64,000 bases of DNA. Source: Dactylonectria macrodidyma. Lineage: Eukaryota; Ascomycota; Sordariomycetes; Hypocreales; Nectriaceae. Made by a program: the position numbers and the translations under genes. Below are positions 29,543-40,809 of this stretch, piece after piece (the first letter of the stretch is position 1; each line of letters starts with the position of its first letter). The stretch is from NCBI GenBank assembly GCA_020744425.1, contig JAGMUV010000005.1, positions 2,790,001-2,854,000 on the forward strand, read 5' to 3'. Under the pieces are notes generated by a model. The model had not been told where the DNA came from, did not search any database, and worked only from the letters and a program-made list of their open reading frames with translations.

Positions 29543-32500
29543 ATGCAGACGCAGACCCAAAGCGCTGTCCCCGCTGCCGGTACTGGGCCCGCCCCCTGTA
29601 CGCGCAGCACAGTGCCCCTGCCCCCGCTATCAGCCGCTTCCTGGTCCAGCTACAGCGGTAGGACGCCAGGGGCTTGGTTTGATGGCGACGGCCATGGCGA
29701 AGGCGACTCTATGATGGAGGCCATGGTTGGCCAGCGCAGCCTCAGCTTTCCTTTTGCGAACTTGACGTCGGCATCATTGCAGGCTCAGGCTCAGGCTCAG
29801 ACACAGTCGCAGAATCGGACGCAGACGCAGACGCAGACGCAGCCTCAGGCGCAGCTACTGCCACTTCCAACCAGCTGGAACTCGCTGCTGGCCCCAGGCT
29901 CGTGGCCCAGGTTCGACAACAGCCACCTCCAGCAACAACACCTGCCTCAACGCCTGCCTCAACGCCTGCCTCAACACCTGCTCCCCCACCTGTCTCGTCC
30001 CGTTCCATGGACAGCGACGGCAGCGGCAGCAGCAGCAACAACTGGGCCACCCCCAGACTCTGGCATTCTGCGCCTTGCCAATACGAATAATATTAATACT
30101 AAAGCGACTGCGACCCGACCCTCTGGGCGGCGCCAGCGCCAACAGCCCACCCCGGCCACCATCCCAGCTGCTGGGTCCGTCCACATCGCAGCCCCAGTTC
30201 CAGCTCCAGCAGCTCCAGCAGCAGCGCCAGTGCCAGCGCCAGCGCTAAGGCCCCCATCTTCAGCGCCAAAGCCTCCCCCGTCGTCGTCCACTGCTGTGAC
30301 TGCCACTGCCACTGCCATCCCCAGCCCGACCTCGACATCGCCAGCGTCCTCCAGGTCGTCCGCGTCTGAATCGGCCTCGTCCCGGGATCTCTCCCCGCGA
30401 TCGAAGCCCAAGATGCCTGGACGGCCGGCCAAGCGTCCGGCCGACAGCGGCGACGACGAGAGCCCCGGCAGCGGCAACGGCAATGGTTCCGGTCCCGGCG
30501 CCAAGGTCAAGCTGCCGCGACTTGAGCGCGGCACCGACGACTTCTCCAGCGTCGTCAAGAACCGCCTACAGTCGTACACGCGCACCGGCCAGGCTTGCGA
30601 CAGATGTAAGGTGAGTTGAATGGGCCCCTTTTTGCAATCTACTCGTCATTATATCTTTGCCCATCCAAATACTAACTACTGCCCCCAGGTTCGCAAGATT
30701 CGATGCGACGCCCTGCCCGAGGGATGCTCCCACTGCCTCAACCAAGGCATCCACTGCTTCGTGACCGACCGCGTCACCGGCCGCACTGAGCGCAGAGGAT
30801 ACCTTCAGCAGGTTGAGAGGGAGAAGGACGACATGCTCACTCACATCCGGGACCTCGAGCGCCTTCTCGAAGCCCACGGCGTCGAGGTCAAGGCCTGGGA
30901 GTGGTCGCCCTACCCCCAGTATCCTCCTGGCGTCACCTTCGACGGCAGAGGCAACCCCGCCCAGGATCCCGACTCGACCGATTCTTGGACACAACACGGT
31001 ACCGTCTGGGTCAATAACTCGTCCTCGACGCCCGCCTTCGCCCGCACTCTGCTCGAGTCTCGTCAAGGAGAGGGTCACATTGGCGTGAGGGGCGACGACA
31101 GCGCGCCCTTGAGCTCCTTCAAGGGCACGCAGTTGTCCATCCTCGGCACTACGGTTGACATCGCTGCTTTCGAGGCCCCCGACATGGACGAACCCCCTGC
31201 CGATGCTCATGTCTCGGCGCCGCTTTACAACAAGTCGACCCAGGCATTTCTCCAATCGACCATGAACCGTAACCCCCCTCTGCCAGCCGACCTTCCGTCC
31301 CGACAGGATGCATTCACCTGGTCGGGATGGTACTTTGGGACCATTTCCGCCTTTCTTCCACTCCTCCACCAACCAACATTCTTCGAGCTAGTACGCAACC
31401 CCCATGGACTTGGCCGAAAATTACTGACTTTGAACAGTTGACCCGAATTTACGACGAACCTGGCTTTCAGCCATCAGTCGCCGAATTAGTCATTGTGCAC
31501 ATGGTCTTTGCCATCATCAACTTTCACTATGGCGTGCGGAACTGGCAGCAAGCCGACCAGCGCGCGGACCTCAATGACATGTCCAACAAACACTACCACT
31601 ACGCCCTCAGCATGTTCTTCGAGCTCACATGCGCGCCCGACTTGACCGCCGTCCAGGCCATGGCCTTAATTTGCGTCCATACCCGCGCCTTCCCTAAACC
31701 CGGAGCTGCGTCCATTGTAGTCAACCACGCTTTGCATCGCGCCCTCGAACTCAACCTTCATCGCGAGTCCAGGAAGCCGGGAGAGGAGACGAATCTCAAC
31801 CATGAGCTGCGCAAGAGGGCATGGTGGGTGATTCTAACCATTTACGTTGCCATCAATGGCCGTCGCGGGCTCCCAATGCCCATCACTGTCGAGGAATTCG
31901 ACGTCGGGTTTCCTGAACCCATCGCCGATGATCTTCTCAGCGAAGACGGCGTGGATAGATCCCAGACCATGCCATGCATTTTCGAAGTTGGCATCAACAG
32001 TTTCAAGATTGTTCCGATTTTGATGACCATGTTCTCGAACATCTACAGCGTTCGGCGAGACACTAAAAACTACGTCAATATCGTCAACGCCCTGGAAGCA
32101 CAGATCAAGAACTGGGATGACGAACTTCCAGGGCGCTTGAAGCTCGGTCACGCCGAGCAAGACGAACATAGTCGCATGAGCGCTCTTTACATGAGGTCAT
32201 TTCTTCTCGAGTTTCGTCTGTTGCTGCGCCATCCTTCAGTTGGCATGACGACCAACAAGAAGATGATGGCGCAGAACACTGGCATCTGCGAGGATGTCGC
32301 ACGGGAGATGCTCCAAGTGCAACTAGAGATTCAACGACTCAAATGTCTTGATACTACATGGTATCAATTGTCGCTCTACGCGGCTTCCATCTTTTCTATG
32401 CTAGTGGCCCATTGGGAAAGACGGTTCGAGACGACGCCGGAGGCAATTGTCGTCTTGAAGAGTGAGATGCGAAGCTGGCTCGGAATTCTCGAAGAGACTG

Positions 32501-33343
32501 GATGTCTATTAGGTACGTGGTCAATTTCTGGGCAATCCGACCTTGTTCTTGAATGTCAACTAACATACTCAAGGCTCGGGACCAAAAGTCAGCACCGAAA
32601 TTGGACAGATCATTGATCGTACCATTGAATGGATCGAGCACGACATGATGAACAAAGGTCGTAAACCGTCACTCCCAACTCCGGCTTCCTCAACAGAGGT
32701 GAAACAGGAACAGGCTCAGCTTTCCACCTACCAAGTGCCCGAAGCTCCGCCATCGTCAACAACCCCTACCAACATTAACAATACAGCGCCGGCGCCGGCG
32801 CCGGCGCCAGAAGCGTCAAATGGGACATCTCAATCTGACGTCCCGTCCAAAGGCTTTTATCAAGAGCCAAGTATGAATGGCCAGACATCATATCCCCCGA
32901 TTGCATACGACGAACAGGCACAGGCTAGCATCCCGTCAACGACTTACGAAGGCGAGACTACCATGTACTTCAATCCGACACCTCAAGTTGCCGCAGGCGC
33001 CGCCGCTGTGTCGTCGGTCCGAGATGTCTCGGCCACACAGTCGAACCCTCTGATTGCTTTCGCCCCTCAGGCAACGCAACATGTTGCGGCCCAACCTCAA
33101 GCAGACATGCTATGGCAGGGCAGTGGCAACACATGGCATGACTGGGCCTCTGCGCTTGCCGATTCTCAAGAGCGTTACAGTGCAACAGCTCTTTTGAACC
33201 TCGGCGGTGGTGTCCCACGGGACTCAGCTGTCTCGGGCGTACCAGAGACAGCTGGCCTGGTGACGAACAACATGAACGGTGTACAGCCAGGGGCGTCATG
33301 GCCTTTAATGTTCTTTGACAACGTCGCCCAGAACGGATCTTGA
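29543..33343 (+). CDS. Large Zn2Cys6 transcription factor with fungal-specific TF domain
   Basis: Exons 29543..30610, 30689..31390, 31438..32512 and 32574..33343; introns 78, 47 and 61 bp; 1204 aa. The zinc cluster is C352-X2-C355-X6-C362-X6-C369-X2-C372-X6-C379 (CDRCK, VRKIRC, CSHC), split by intron 1 between CDRCK and VRKIRC. A coiled-coil-like stretch follows (YLQQVEREKDDMLTHIRDLERLLE). The middle (about 560 to 800) is the fungal-specific TF domain with FTWSGWYFGTISAFLP. The N-terminal 350 residues are Gln/Thr/Pro/Ala-rich simple sequence. Role: DNA-binding transcriptional regulator; target unknown. No pathway genes are clustered with it. Start at the first ATG (29543), since upstream in-frame sequence has none. 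Confidence 0.93.
29780..29853 (+). repeat. Hexanucleotide repeat in the Zn2Cys6 gene
   Basis: Two adjoining runs: CAGGCT repeats (about 29783..29803) and CAGACG repeats (about 29821..29843), encoding AQAQAQ and TQTQTQ. This low-complexity DNA is likely to vary in length between strains. Confidence 0.7.
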
Positions 33344-34005
33344 TTTTCTTTGTCGGTTATGGATTAACGGAACGGAATGGGAGGCGTACTCCGCCTCACA
33401 GCATTATGCGGCGTCTGGGAGGCTATTCCAAGGTATACGCATGGGAATCGGACTCGGTTATTTGGGTTCTCGAGACAATCATGAGCCGCCAGCTGAGCGG
33501 AACGCTTCATGAGAGACAAACAGCGTTATCTGTATATCCACATATGTGCGTGAGCCATCGAGGAAGATGGATGGGTTAATGTTGGGTGGGAATCCCGGCG
33601 TCAGACGGATGATGCTTGTTATTTAGCCAAGATAGAATAATTGCGCTCCACATACAGGGAGAAAGCAGCAATTTGCATGTATTAAAACAGCTATTTTTGG
33701 TTCAAAGTACTTGTTCGTTCAATATATTTCAAGAAATGGAAGCATATCTTGGTGATTTAAACGAGCTGAGTTCGAGGTCAGAGCCCATGAGTCCTGTCTC
33801 GATCTATGGCGAACCCAGCCGGAGATTAACCGACACAGCTAGCTAGCTTTCTGCATCCACCCAACTTTGGATTGTCGCGTTAACCCACCTCGACTTCAAA
33901 GTGTACTGCAGCCTGCAATCATCCTCGGCGCAGTCTCGAACGCCTTCCATCGCGCCTTCTTCGAACACTCTACCTGTCTCGGATACTCCCGCGACCGGCG
34001 ACAAG
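33344..34005. other. Intergenic region between the Zn2Cys6 gene and BuGZ-like gene
   Basis: No supported gene. AT-rich around 33600..33760. The bases just before 34006 include a CT/CG-rich leader. Confidence 0.4.
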
Positions 34006-35082
34006 ATGGGCAAGAAGCGACGCGGCCACCCTGACGTCGAGGAGATCCTCGGCCGTCCTTGGTGCTACTACTGTGCGAACCTTGCGCCTTTCCATATGTA
34101 TCCTGGCTGACCTTTTGCAACAGGCGAGCGTGATTTCGAGGATTTGAAGCTCCTGATTTCTCACCAGAAGGCAAAGCACTTCAAGTGTGATCGATGTGGT
34201 CGCCGACTGAACACCGCTGGAGGTTGGTCAATCCGGTGCGAGCCTTGGATTTCGCGACTCGCTAACTCTTCTCCTCTGTAGGTCTCTCCGTCCACTTGAA
34301 CCAGGTCCACAAAGAGAACCTCTCCCAGGTCGAGAATGCGCTTCCGAACAGGCAAGGCCTCGAAGTCGAGATCTTCGGCATGGAAGGCATCCCAGCCGAG
34401 ATTCTCGATCAGCATCGCAACCGCATCATCCAGAACTTTTACCAGGCGCAGGAGGACAGGCGGGTCGCAACCGGAAATCCGCTACCCGGCCAGGCCATGA
34501 ACAATACGCGCAAGAAGGTCAAGATTGAGTCGGCGGATGACCTCAAGAAGAGACTCGAGGAGTTCAGAGTACAGAGGAAGAATGCGGGACCGAATGCACC
34601 TGCGGATTCTGCGAATCCCCCTGCTGCGAGCGGACCGTCTTTTGTGGGTTTTGCCACATCCATTCTTGTGTGAACGATCTAACGATGACCCTTATCAGAC
34701 TCCCCAGCCTCAATACGACCAACACACCGGCCAGCCAGCCTACCCAGGCCAAGCACCTCCTGGCGCAGCTCCCTACGGCTACCCAGCGAGCGCGCTCCCT
34801 GCACGACCCTCAGGGAACCTCCCCGCCGCGCCTGGACTCCCCCAGCGACCGACCCCCAGCGGCGGCTGGAACGCGCCCAACGCGGCAGCCTCTGGCGACG
34901 ACATCGACCAGCTGATACGCATGGCGGAAGCGGGCATCAAGCCGCCGCAGAAGGCGGAGGGAGACGAGGACAAGAAGGGCAAGAAGGACAAGGACAAGAA
35001 GACCAGGATGATATACGACGACGCGGAGATCAGCCCCGAGGAGAGGATGGCGGCGCTGCCTCGGTACGTCTTTGTTGCGTGA
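34006..35082 (+). CDS. BuGZ/ZNF207-type C2H2 zinc finger protein
   Basis: Exons 34006..34072, 34124..34222, 34282..34643 and 34699..35082; introns 51, 59 and 55 bp; 303 aa. The start MGKKRRGHPDVEEIL and the first finger CYYCERDFEDLKLLISHQKAKH are joined over intron 1, and the second finger CDRCGRRLNTAGGLSVHLNQVH over intron 2, the pattern of the BUB3-interacting BuGZ family. The C-terminal half is Pro/Gly/Ala-rich and carries KTRMIYDDAEISPEERMA, like the GLEBS-containing end that binds Bub3. Role: Bub3 loading at kinetochores and a link to splicing, by family. The last residues depend on splicing (see finding). Confidence 0.88.
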
Positions 35083-36042
35083 GCTGCGCGAGGGGCCTCT
35101 ACTGGACAAGACACTGACAGGATGTATCGTTGATGGGTCGGGGCCTTGTATTGCATGAATGGCGTCTTGGGTGTGTAAATTAAGGGATCTAATGTGATAT
35201 TATTCTCACCAAGTAGGGTTTCAACCTTTGAGTGCGAAGTAATGTGCTGCCGACAATGTCAGAGCTGTCATCTGCCCTCTGAAGATGGCCCCAGCTTCTC
35301 TTATACACAGGAGTTGATAGTAACTGACACACGGCTTCGTCCGATCCGTCCCTTCAATAATTAGCCCCACGGAGAGCAACGCACAACCTGCCTATATAGT
35401 AGTAATCCAAGCTTGCATGTTTACAATGGGAAATTACTAGGTCTCCAACCTTGGGCAGTTCATGGTGTCTGAATCACCTGTACGATAATTACCCCTCAAA
35501 TGCCGGTTCGTTCACCTCGATTGGGATAAAGCTGTTGTGTGACTGATGAGGGCCACTCACCCCCCGGCTGGATCCTTTACTCCCATCACTGGCCCAATGC
35601 CAATTCGCAAAGAATTGAGGCCTGGGCGCCGGATATCGGCTTCCGACTGCCCCTACATGTCCTAAAAAGAAAGTCGTCGTGTCGTTTTGTCCTACAGGCG
35701 TCGTGGGCAACATACTGACTTATATGCAAATGGTCATCTGTCAGATTTGGATGCCCAAAGTCTCGTGTTCAGTCTGACGATGGCCCCATGCCTTTCTGTT
35801 AGCTCCAGCTTCCATCGACTTTTTGCCAACTGCGTGCCACCTCTACACGGCCCCTGTCATGATGTATAATAAACCCAGGAGATTTTTTCCCTCATCTTCA
35901 TCTTTATATTCATACACACATGTGTGTTTCGTCTAGCCTGTGATGGGATAGACATTCGCCGAATCCATCTCAGGTGTGGTATATAACTGAAGCAAAATCG
36001 CTTTGATACAAAAGCAAACGCAAACGCATAAATCGGCATCGG
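35083..36042. other. Convergent spacer between the BuGZ-like and ABP2 genes
   Basis: About 0.96 kb, AT-rich in places (35190..35460, 35880..36010). No supported gene or repeat. Confidence 0.4.
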
Positions 36043-38083
36043 TCATTCCGTGGGCGACCCACTCCGTAAAGAATCAACCACACGAGCCCGCAGATCTATT
36101 AACTCCCGATCCTTGATTTGAATATTCACCAATAGTTGATGGTATTTCGCCTGCCACTCCTTGGGCGTCAGAGCGACCGGCTTGCCATCAGCTGTCGCCG
36201 GGCCCGCTCCGTCATCTTCTTGCGAAAGATCTGGGAACATCGCCAACGGGACTTGCTGCTCCATCGTATACTGTCCACGAAAGCTTCCAAAACCGTACTC
36301 CCAGTCGCACCGGTATCGAGCTGTTTTCCCTTCAATCCCCAGGCGAAATACACGCATCGTGGACGACAGGAGCATTCCCCCGCCGGAGATGGCTGCCAGA
36401 TTGATGAGGAAAGCTTGTGGGGATGCTGCTGTCTTATACATGGTTTCGATGGTGGTGTGAACGAGTGCAATGATCTCATCCATCGATGGTGAATGTGCGG
36501 GTTCCCCGTGAAGATCTAGCCAGTCCGCCTCGAGCATCGATCGAGTCAAGTATCCCGTTATCGCATCAATGTTCGTGCGATCCTCGGCTCTCTCGAAGTA
36601 GAACATCGGAATGTCCTCTGATCGAAGGAACTTGTCTTGATTGCCCGGGACCATGCCTTCTATCGCTGCCTCGGCGAAATTTGTTCTTCCGTTCATCTGA
36701 TATGGCTGTGGCGTCGTTAGAGCAGGTCGGTCGGCATTATCAGTACCGTTGATAACCACAACTGGCTGGGGACTTGCGAGCCGCACACTGCCGGACGGTC
36801 GTTCTGGAACCTGAAGGGATATGCTAGGTCGGGCTGGCCGAGGCCCGTCACAAGGCGTTGGGTGTGGGTGCGGGTGCGGAGTGGAGGATGGACTCGGCAT
36901 GATTTGCTGCAAAGGGGGCAACGGCGGGAACGGACCATCCGCCGGGCTCCGGGGCATCGGGGGCCGGCCCCGGATCCTGGCTCCGGCATCAACAACGCCT
37001 GGTCGCCATGCCGACGAAACATTCTTTACCCCTCTACGTTGTGAGGAGAGCCGTGGTCTTGTGGGTGTCACGGCTGACCGCGGTTCTAGAGCGTCGTCCC
37101 AGAACGAGCCCCTAGTGTTTGGCGTGATTGCCGACTGCGGCCATCGGGTTAGAGGCATTTGTTGTACGGTGTCGCTTGGAGTCCAAGGTGTATTGTAGGC
37201 TCTGGGATCGACTGGCACCTGGAGAGCCCCGCCTCCGCCTTGTCTGAAGTCATCATAGGCGACCGAAGGCGATGGATAGGGCTTATGAGCAGGAGAGTTG
37301 ACCGATTCATCATCTATTGGTCGTTTCCGGCCTCGCTTCGGGCGCATGTGTGGAAAAAGTGCCCTCAAAGCCATGTCATCTTCGAGGGCGACACCACCGC
37401 GAACGGGCTGACTCAGAGGATTGGGATCCGTGGGGACCTTAGTCCAATAGTCATTGGGTACGTCTCTGAGATACTCGAAAAAGGCTCTGATGTGCATTGA
37501 GTTCATCCATTTCTTTGGATTTTCAGCATACGTGGCTAACACTCATCATGAAGCAGAAACATACCTTTAAACGCACACCATACTGGGCCACCCTCTGGGC
37601 GCTTTCATCTTTCAACGGATCCGGGGGCTCGACACCCAATCTAGTGGTTAAATCACCCCAGGTCCGAATCTCTTTCTTGTAGAACTTGCAAACGAGCTCA
37701 TAAATGGCAAAGGTCTTGAAGCACTTGCCACCGCTTCGAGGCGGGTTATTGAAGGCCTCCCGCAAGCTGGCCGTGTCTGCGGCTAGGGGAATGGCTGGGT
37801 TGCAGTACAAGATGAAGCGGACATAGGAATCCTCGATATTGGCAGCAGTGACATTACGGTCCGGCAGCGTGGGTCGCACGGAGAACTCCGATTGCGGTGT
37901 CAACGGCTGCGGAGGCGGAGGCGGAGGCGGAAGCAACGGCCCCGGAGCGGAGGCTAGGGTTGGTGCTGAGGCTGGGGCTGGGGGAGCAATTGGGGCGGCA
38001 GCTGGCGCAGGAACTGGAGCTTCGACCTCCGGCTGCGATTGTGGCGGCGGAGGGGACTGAGCGGACTGCATGGCGATAAACAC
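36043..38083 (-). CDS. ABP2: ARS-binding protein Abp2 family
   Basis: Exons 38083..37565 and 37512..36043 with a 52-bp intron; 662 aa. A Pro/Ala-rich N-terminus (about 70 residues) precedes the Abp2 domain: IEDSYVRFILYCNPAIPL, GGKCFKTFAIYELVCKFYK, TWGDLTTRLGVEPPD and, across the intron, VRLKKWMNSMHIRAFFEYL. The rest is Pro/Ser-rich, then a second conserved region near the C-terminus (FYFERAEDRTNIDAITGYL and FGSFRGQYTMEQQV). Family role: fission yeast Abp2 binds AT-rich replication-origin DNA; here a chromatin or replication role is inferred. An alternative Met at codon 5 (MQSAQSPPPP) is possible. Confidence 0.85.
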
Positions 38084-39355
38084 GGATTCATGTCTCTGGG
38101 CTGACGGGATCTACACAGCTTGCGCGGGCGGTGTGGCGATATTATGTGAGGATAAGGAAGAGCGAGCCTAATGTTGGAGGAGGCGGGAGGGCCGAGACAT
38201 CTGGGGACGGGGATTCTTGCTCTTGGAGGTCAAAAAAAGCTCGGAGCATTGATGCGTTTTCTTCGCGACAGATTGGCAGGTTGCGGAGAGAACGGGACAC
38301 AAAGCAGATGACCCCAAAAAGGAGCATCCGCGGGAGACGATGGAGACGCGATGGTGCTGGTCGCGGTCGATATACGCAGTGATTAGGCCCTGGACATGAA
38401 GCGGCGCATCGGAGAAGTTCGACAAAAGGTGGAGGGGAGAAGCGTGGGTTGCAAATAAATTAGGCGCTCGCGTTGAAGAAACTGAGCTAAATTTAGCCCT
38501 CCCTGCATTTGAGGCCGTTGCTAGTACGGAGGCAGGAGCGGCACTGTATGTTCCTGCCATTTTTGGGCAGCGGACTGAAGAGGGGAGGGTGGCATCGCAC
38601 AGTGCATGAAGTCAATATGTACTGTAAATTATTCAGACTTGTGCACTCTCCATAAGGTTTTATGATCTCAAGTGCCGTCCTGTTATCTCTCTCATCGTTT
38701 AGACTCTCACCTTTGACATCAAAGCCGACGGGATGGTTCAAGTTCAGGCTCACCACCAGCGATAGACTCTTGGCCAAATCAAAGAGAGCAATCAAGTTAT
38801 TAGTACTGCCATGTACTCCTCTTCCCCGCACCATCATCACACCCACCCATTTGGTTCATTCAATGATCCGCGGTCTGCACAGTAATCAATTGGCCTTTAG
38901 TAATCCAGAAAACGCCTTGTAAATGACATCCAGCCAACGACCGTTGCCCCCTCCAAATGACGTGCTCAACGCACGGAAGCTTCACAGCGAGCACGAGGCC
39001 AAAGACGTTGCTTTCACTGCATGATGCTTTGAAATCGACCTCTCCGGACGCCTGCGAGTGCAGGTATAAAGACCGGACGGAAACGGGGTCGTTTGAATTG
39101 AATTGACGGTAAACTCATCAACACATCATTCACACCACCAGGCATTTCTTCTCCAATACCTCTCAATTCAATTACACACGCGGGACCATAAGCATATTTC
39201 GAAAAACCCGAGGCTAAACTATCAGGTCCTCGGCAACCCTCACCCGCTGTCAAGAAGACTTGTCTTTACGAAGACGCCATCTACTTGTTCACACTCAATC
39301 CTACATCAGGCAACCAGAACTTCCACCAACTCCCATCAGCTAATTAACTAAAACG
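38084..39355. other. Divergent intergenic region between ABP2 and the CmcJ-like gene
   Basis: 1.27 kb. The 130-codon minus-strand frame 38168..38560 has no recognisable features and sits in the likely ABP2 leader. A TATA box at 39065..39070 serves the CmcJ-like gene. Nothing else seen. Confidence 0.4.
39065..39070 (+). promoter_or_regulatory. TATA box of the CmcJ-like gene
   Basis: TATAAA in context CAGGTATAAAGACC, about 290 bp before the ATG at 39356. A leader of up to about 250 nt is implied. Motif match only. Confidence 0.45.
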
Positions 39356-40204
39356 ATGGCCATCTCCACTACTGTACCCCGCGGCGACGTCACCGCAACA
39401 CTCAACTTCTATAAGCCGCCGGCCGACGCCACTAAGCCGTTCAACTACGTCGATGCCCCTCCAGAGGGCCAGCCCCAGCGGAACTTCTCAGACAGCTTTC
39501 ACGAGACTCCCATCCACGACATCCGTGGCCGCGAGACTAGCTTCAACCTTGACAACGACGCATTTCAGATCATCCAGGACGTTCCGCCGTCTAAGGAGAC
39601 CGAATTCCGGGACGACCAGTCCATTCAGGACAACTACTACCCCGAGGTCGAACAGCTTCTCCTCAACCACATCCCCGGCGCCAACCGTATATACATTTTT
39701 GACCACACCATTCGCCGTCAGGAGCCGAATGCCAAGCGTAGCCCAGTCACCCGCGTCCACATTGATCAGACCGCTGCTGCTACCGCTCAGCGTGTCCGTC
39801 GATACTTCCCCGAGGACGCCGACAAGCTCCTCGAAGGTCGCTATCGCATCGTCAACGTCTGGCGTCCCCTAAACAAAAAACCCATCGAGGCTTTCCCACT
39901 CGCCGTGGCCTCGTCCGCTTCAGTCGAGGACGACGATGTCGTCCCGGTCGAACACCGCTATCCAAGCGGCTACCAGGGCTGGACCGCTGCCATCCGCCAC
40001 AACCCGAAGCAGAAGTGGTATTACCTCAGCGGCATGACGGGAAGCGAGCGGCTCTTTCTGGAGTGCTTCGACAGCGAATCCTTGAAGCCCGGGTCCAGTA
40101 TCAAGGGTCGTGTGCCACACACAGCCTTCGAGGATCCAAGGACGAGGGTTGATGCGGAGGGCCGTGAGAGTATCGAAGTGCGAGCCCTCGTCTTCGGTCC
40201 ATGA
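39356..40204 (+). CDS. CmcJ/AsaB-type oxygenase or hydroxylase/desaturase-like protein
   Basis: Single exon, 282 aa. Conserved landmarks of this family are visible: RIYIFDHTIRR, VTRVHIDQTAAAT, YRIVNVWRPLNKK, KQKWYYLSGM and the end VPHTAFEDP. The HxD and later His suggest an iron-dependent or related active site; family members include CmcJ-type proteins of cephamycin synthesis and fungal AsaB. Role is therefore a small-molecule tailoring enzyme, but with no biosynthetic gene nearby the product is unknown. The gene stands alone next to AT-rich sequence at its 3' side and has its own TATA box, consistent with inducible, accessory expression. Confidence 0.85.
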   Translation: MAISTTVPRGDVTATLNFYKPPADATKPFNYVDAPPEGQPQRNFSDSFHETPIHDIRGRETSFNLDNDAFQIIQDVPPSKETEFRDDQSIQDNYYPEVEQLLLNHIPGANRIYIFDHTIRRQEPNAKRSPVTRVHIDQTAAATAQRVRRYFPEDADKLLEGRYRIVNVWRPLNKKPIEAFPLAVASSASVEDDDVVPVEHRYPSGYQGWTAAIRHNPKQKWYYLSGMTGSERLFLECFDSESLKPGSSIKGRVPHTAFEDPRTRVDAEGRESIEVRALVFGP

Positions 40205-40809
40205 ACGGCTTTCATTATCTAGCTTGTAGGAATATGTTATCGAGTTGGTTTATTTAGGAAGTTACAGTCTTAGGCCTTTACTCTCTATATACTCCCATTT
40301 TTATTTAAAGCCTTAAATGTTTTATGTTCAGATTTTCTACTAACTTTGGGTATAAAGGTGCTCTAAAACCGGTAGGTTTTCTGGAGCTTTAGGTAAGAAT
40401 ACTATATAATTCAGTACATAGGTTGGCCTAAGACTACACCTAGGCACGATTGCAATCATCGCGCGGGAATGACACGAGCTTTCACTTTGCAAAAAGTTAC
40501 GAAGAACGAATTGTGTCCTTTTTTGTCTATGTCTATTGCATGATGACATTATCAAAAGAGAGCCTCGTAGAACCTGACTTTTTCCGCCGCATGAAACACA
40601 AGCCCTATCCCGAAGAAACTCGAAGGTCTCTGTATTCCACCGAAATAAACCAGGAAAAACAAAAAACAGAAAATGCGATGTGCAAACCAAATCCTATGCC
40701 TCCTGCCTCAAGAACTAATAACCACCAGATCAATAAGTAACAAAACCCTGTACGCCGCGCTCGTAATGCCGTGAAAGTGAGCCGAGACCATGTGAGACCG
40801 GGGGTAGAC
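40205..40809. other. Convergent spacer, AT- and TpA-rich (40240..40440)
   Basis: The segment 40240..40440 is much richer in A, T and TpA steps than nearby genes (for example CTCTATATACTCCC). This is the look of repeat-induced point mutation or an old decayed insertion, but no element could be identified. The open frame 40450..40740 is not supported. Confidence 0.4.

Noticed and set aside
29456..33343. Secondary-metabolite cluster around the Zn2Cys6 factor or the CmcJ-like enzyme
   Set aside because: No synthase, transporter or tailoring genes lie in the surrounding 10 kb; neighbours are core genes.
38168..38560. 130-codon minus-strand ORF upstream of ABP2
   Set aside because: No recognisable features and located in the likely ABP2 leader.
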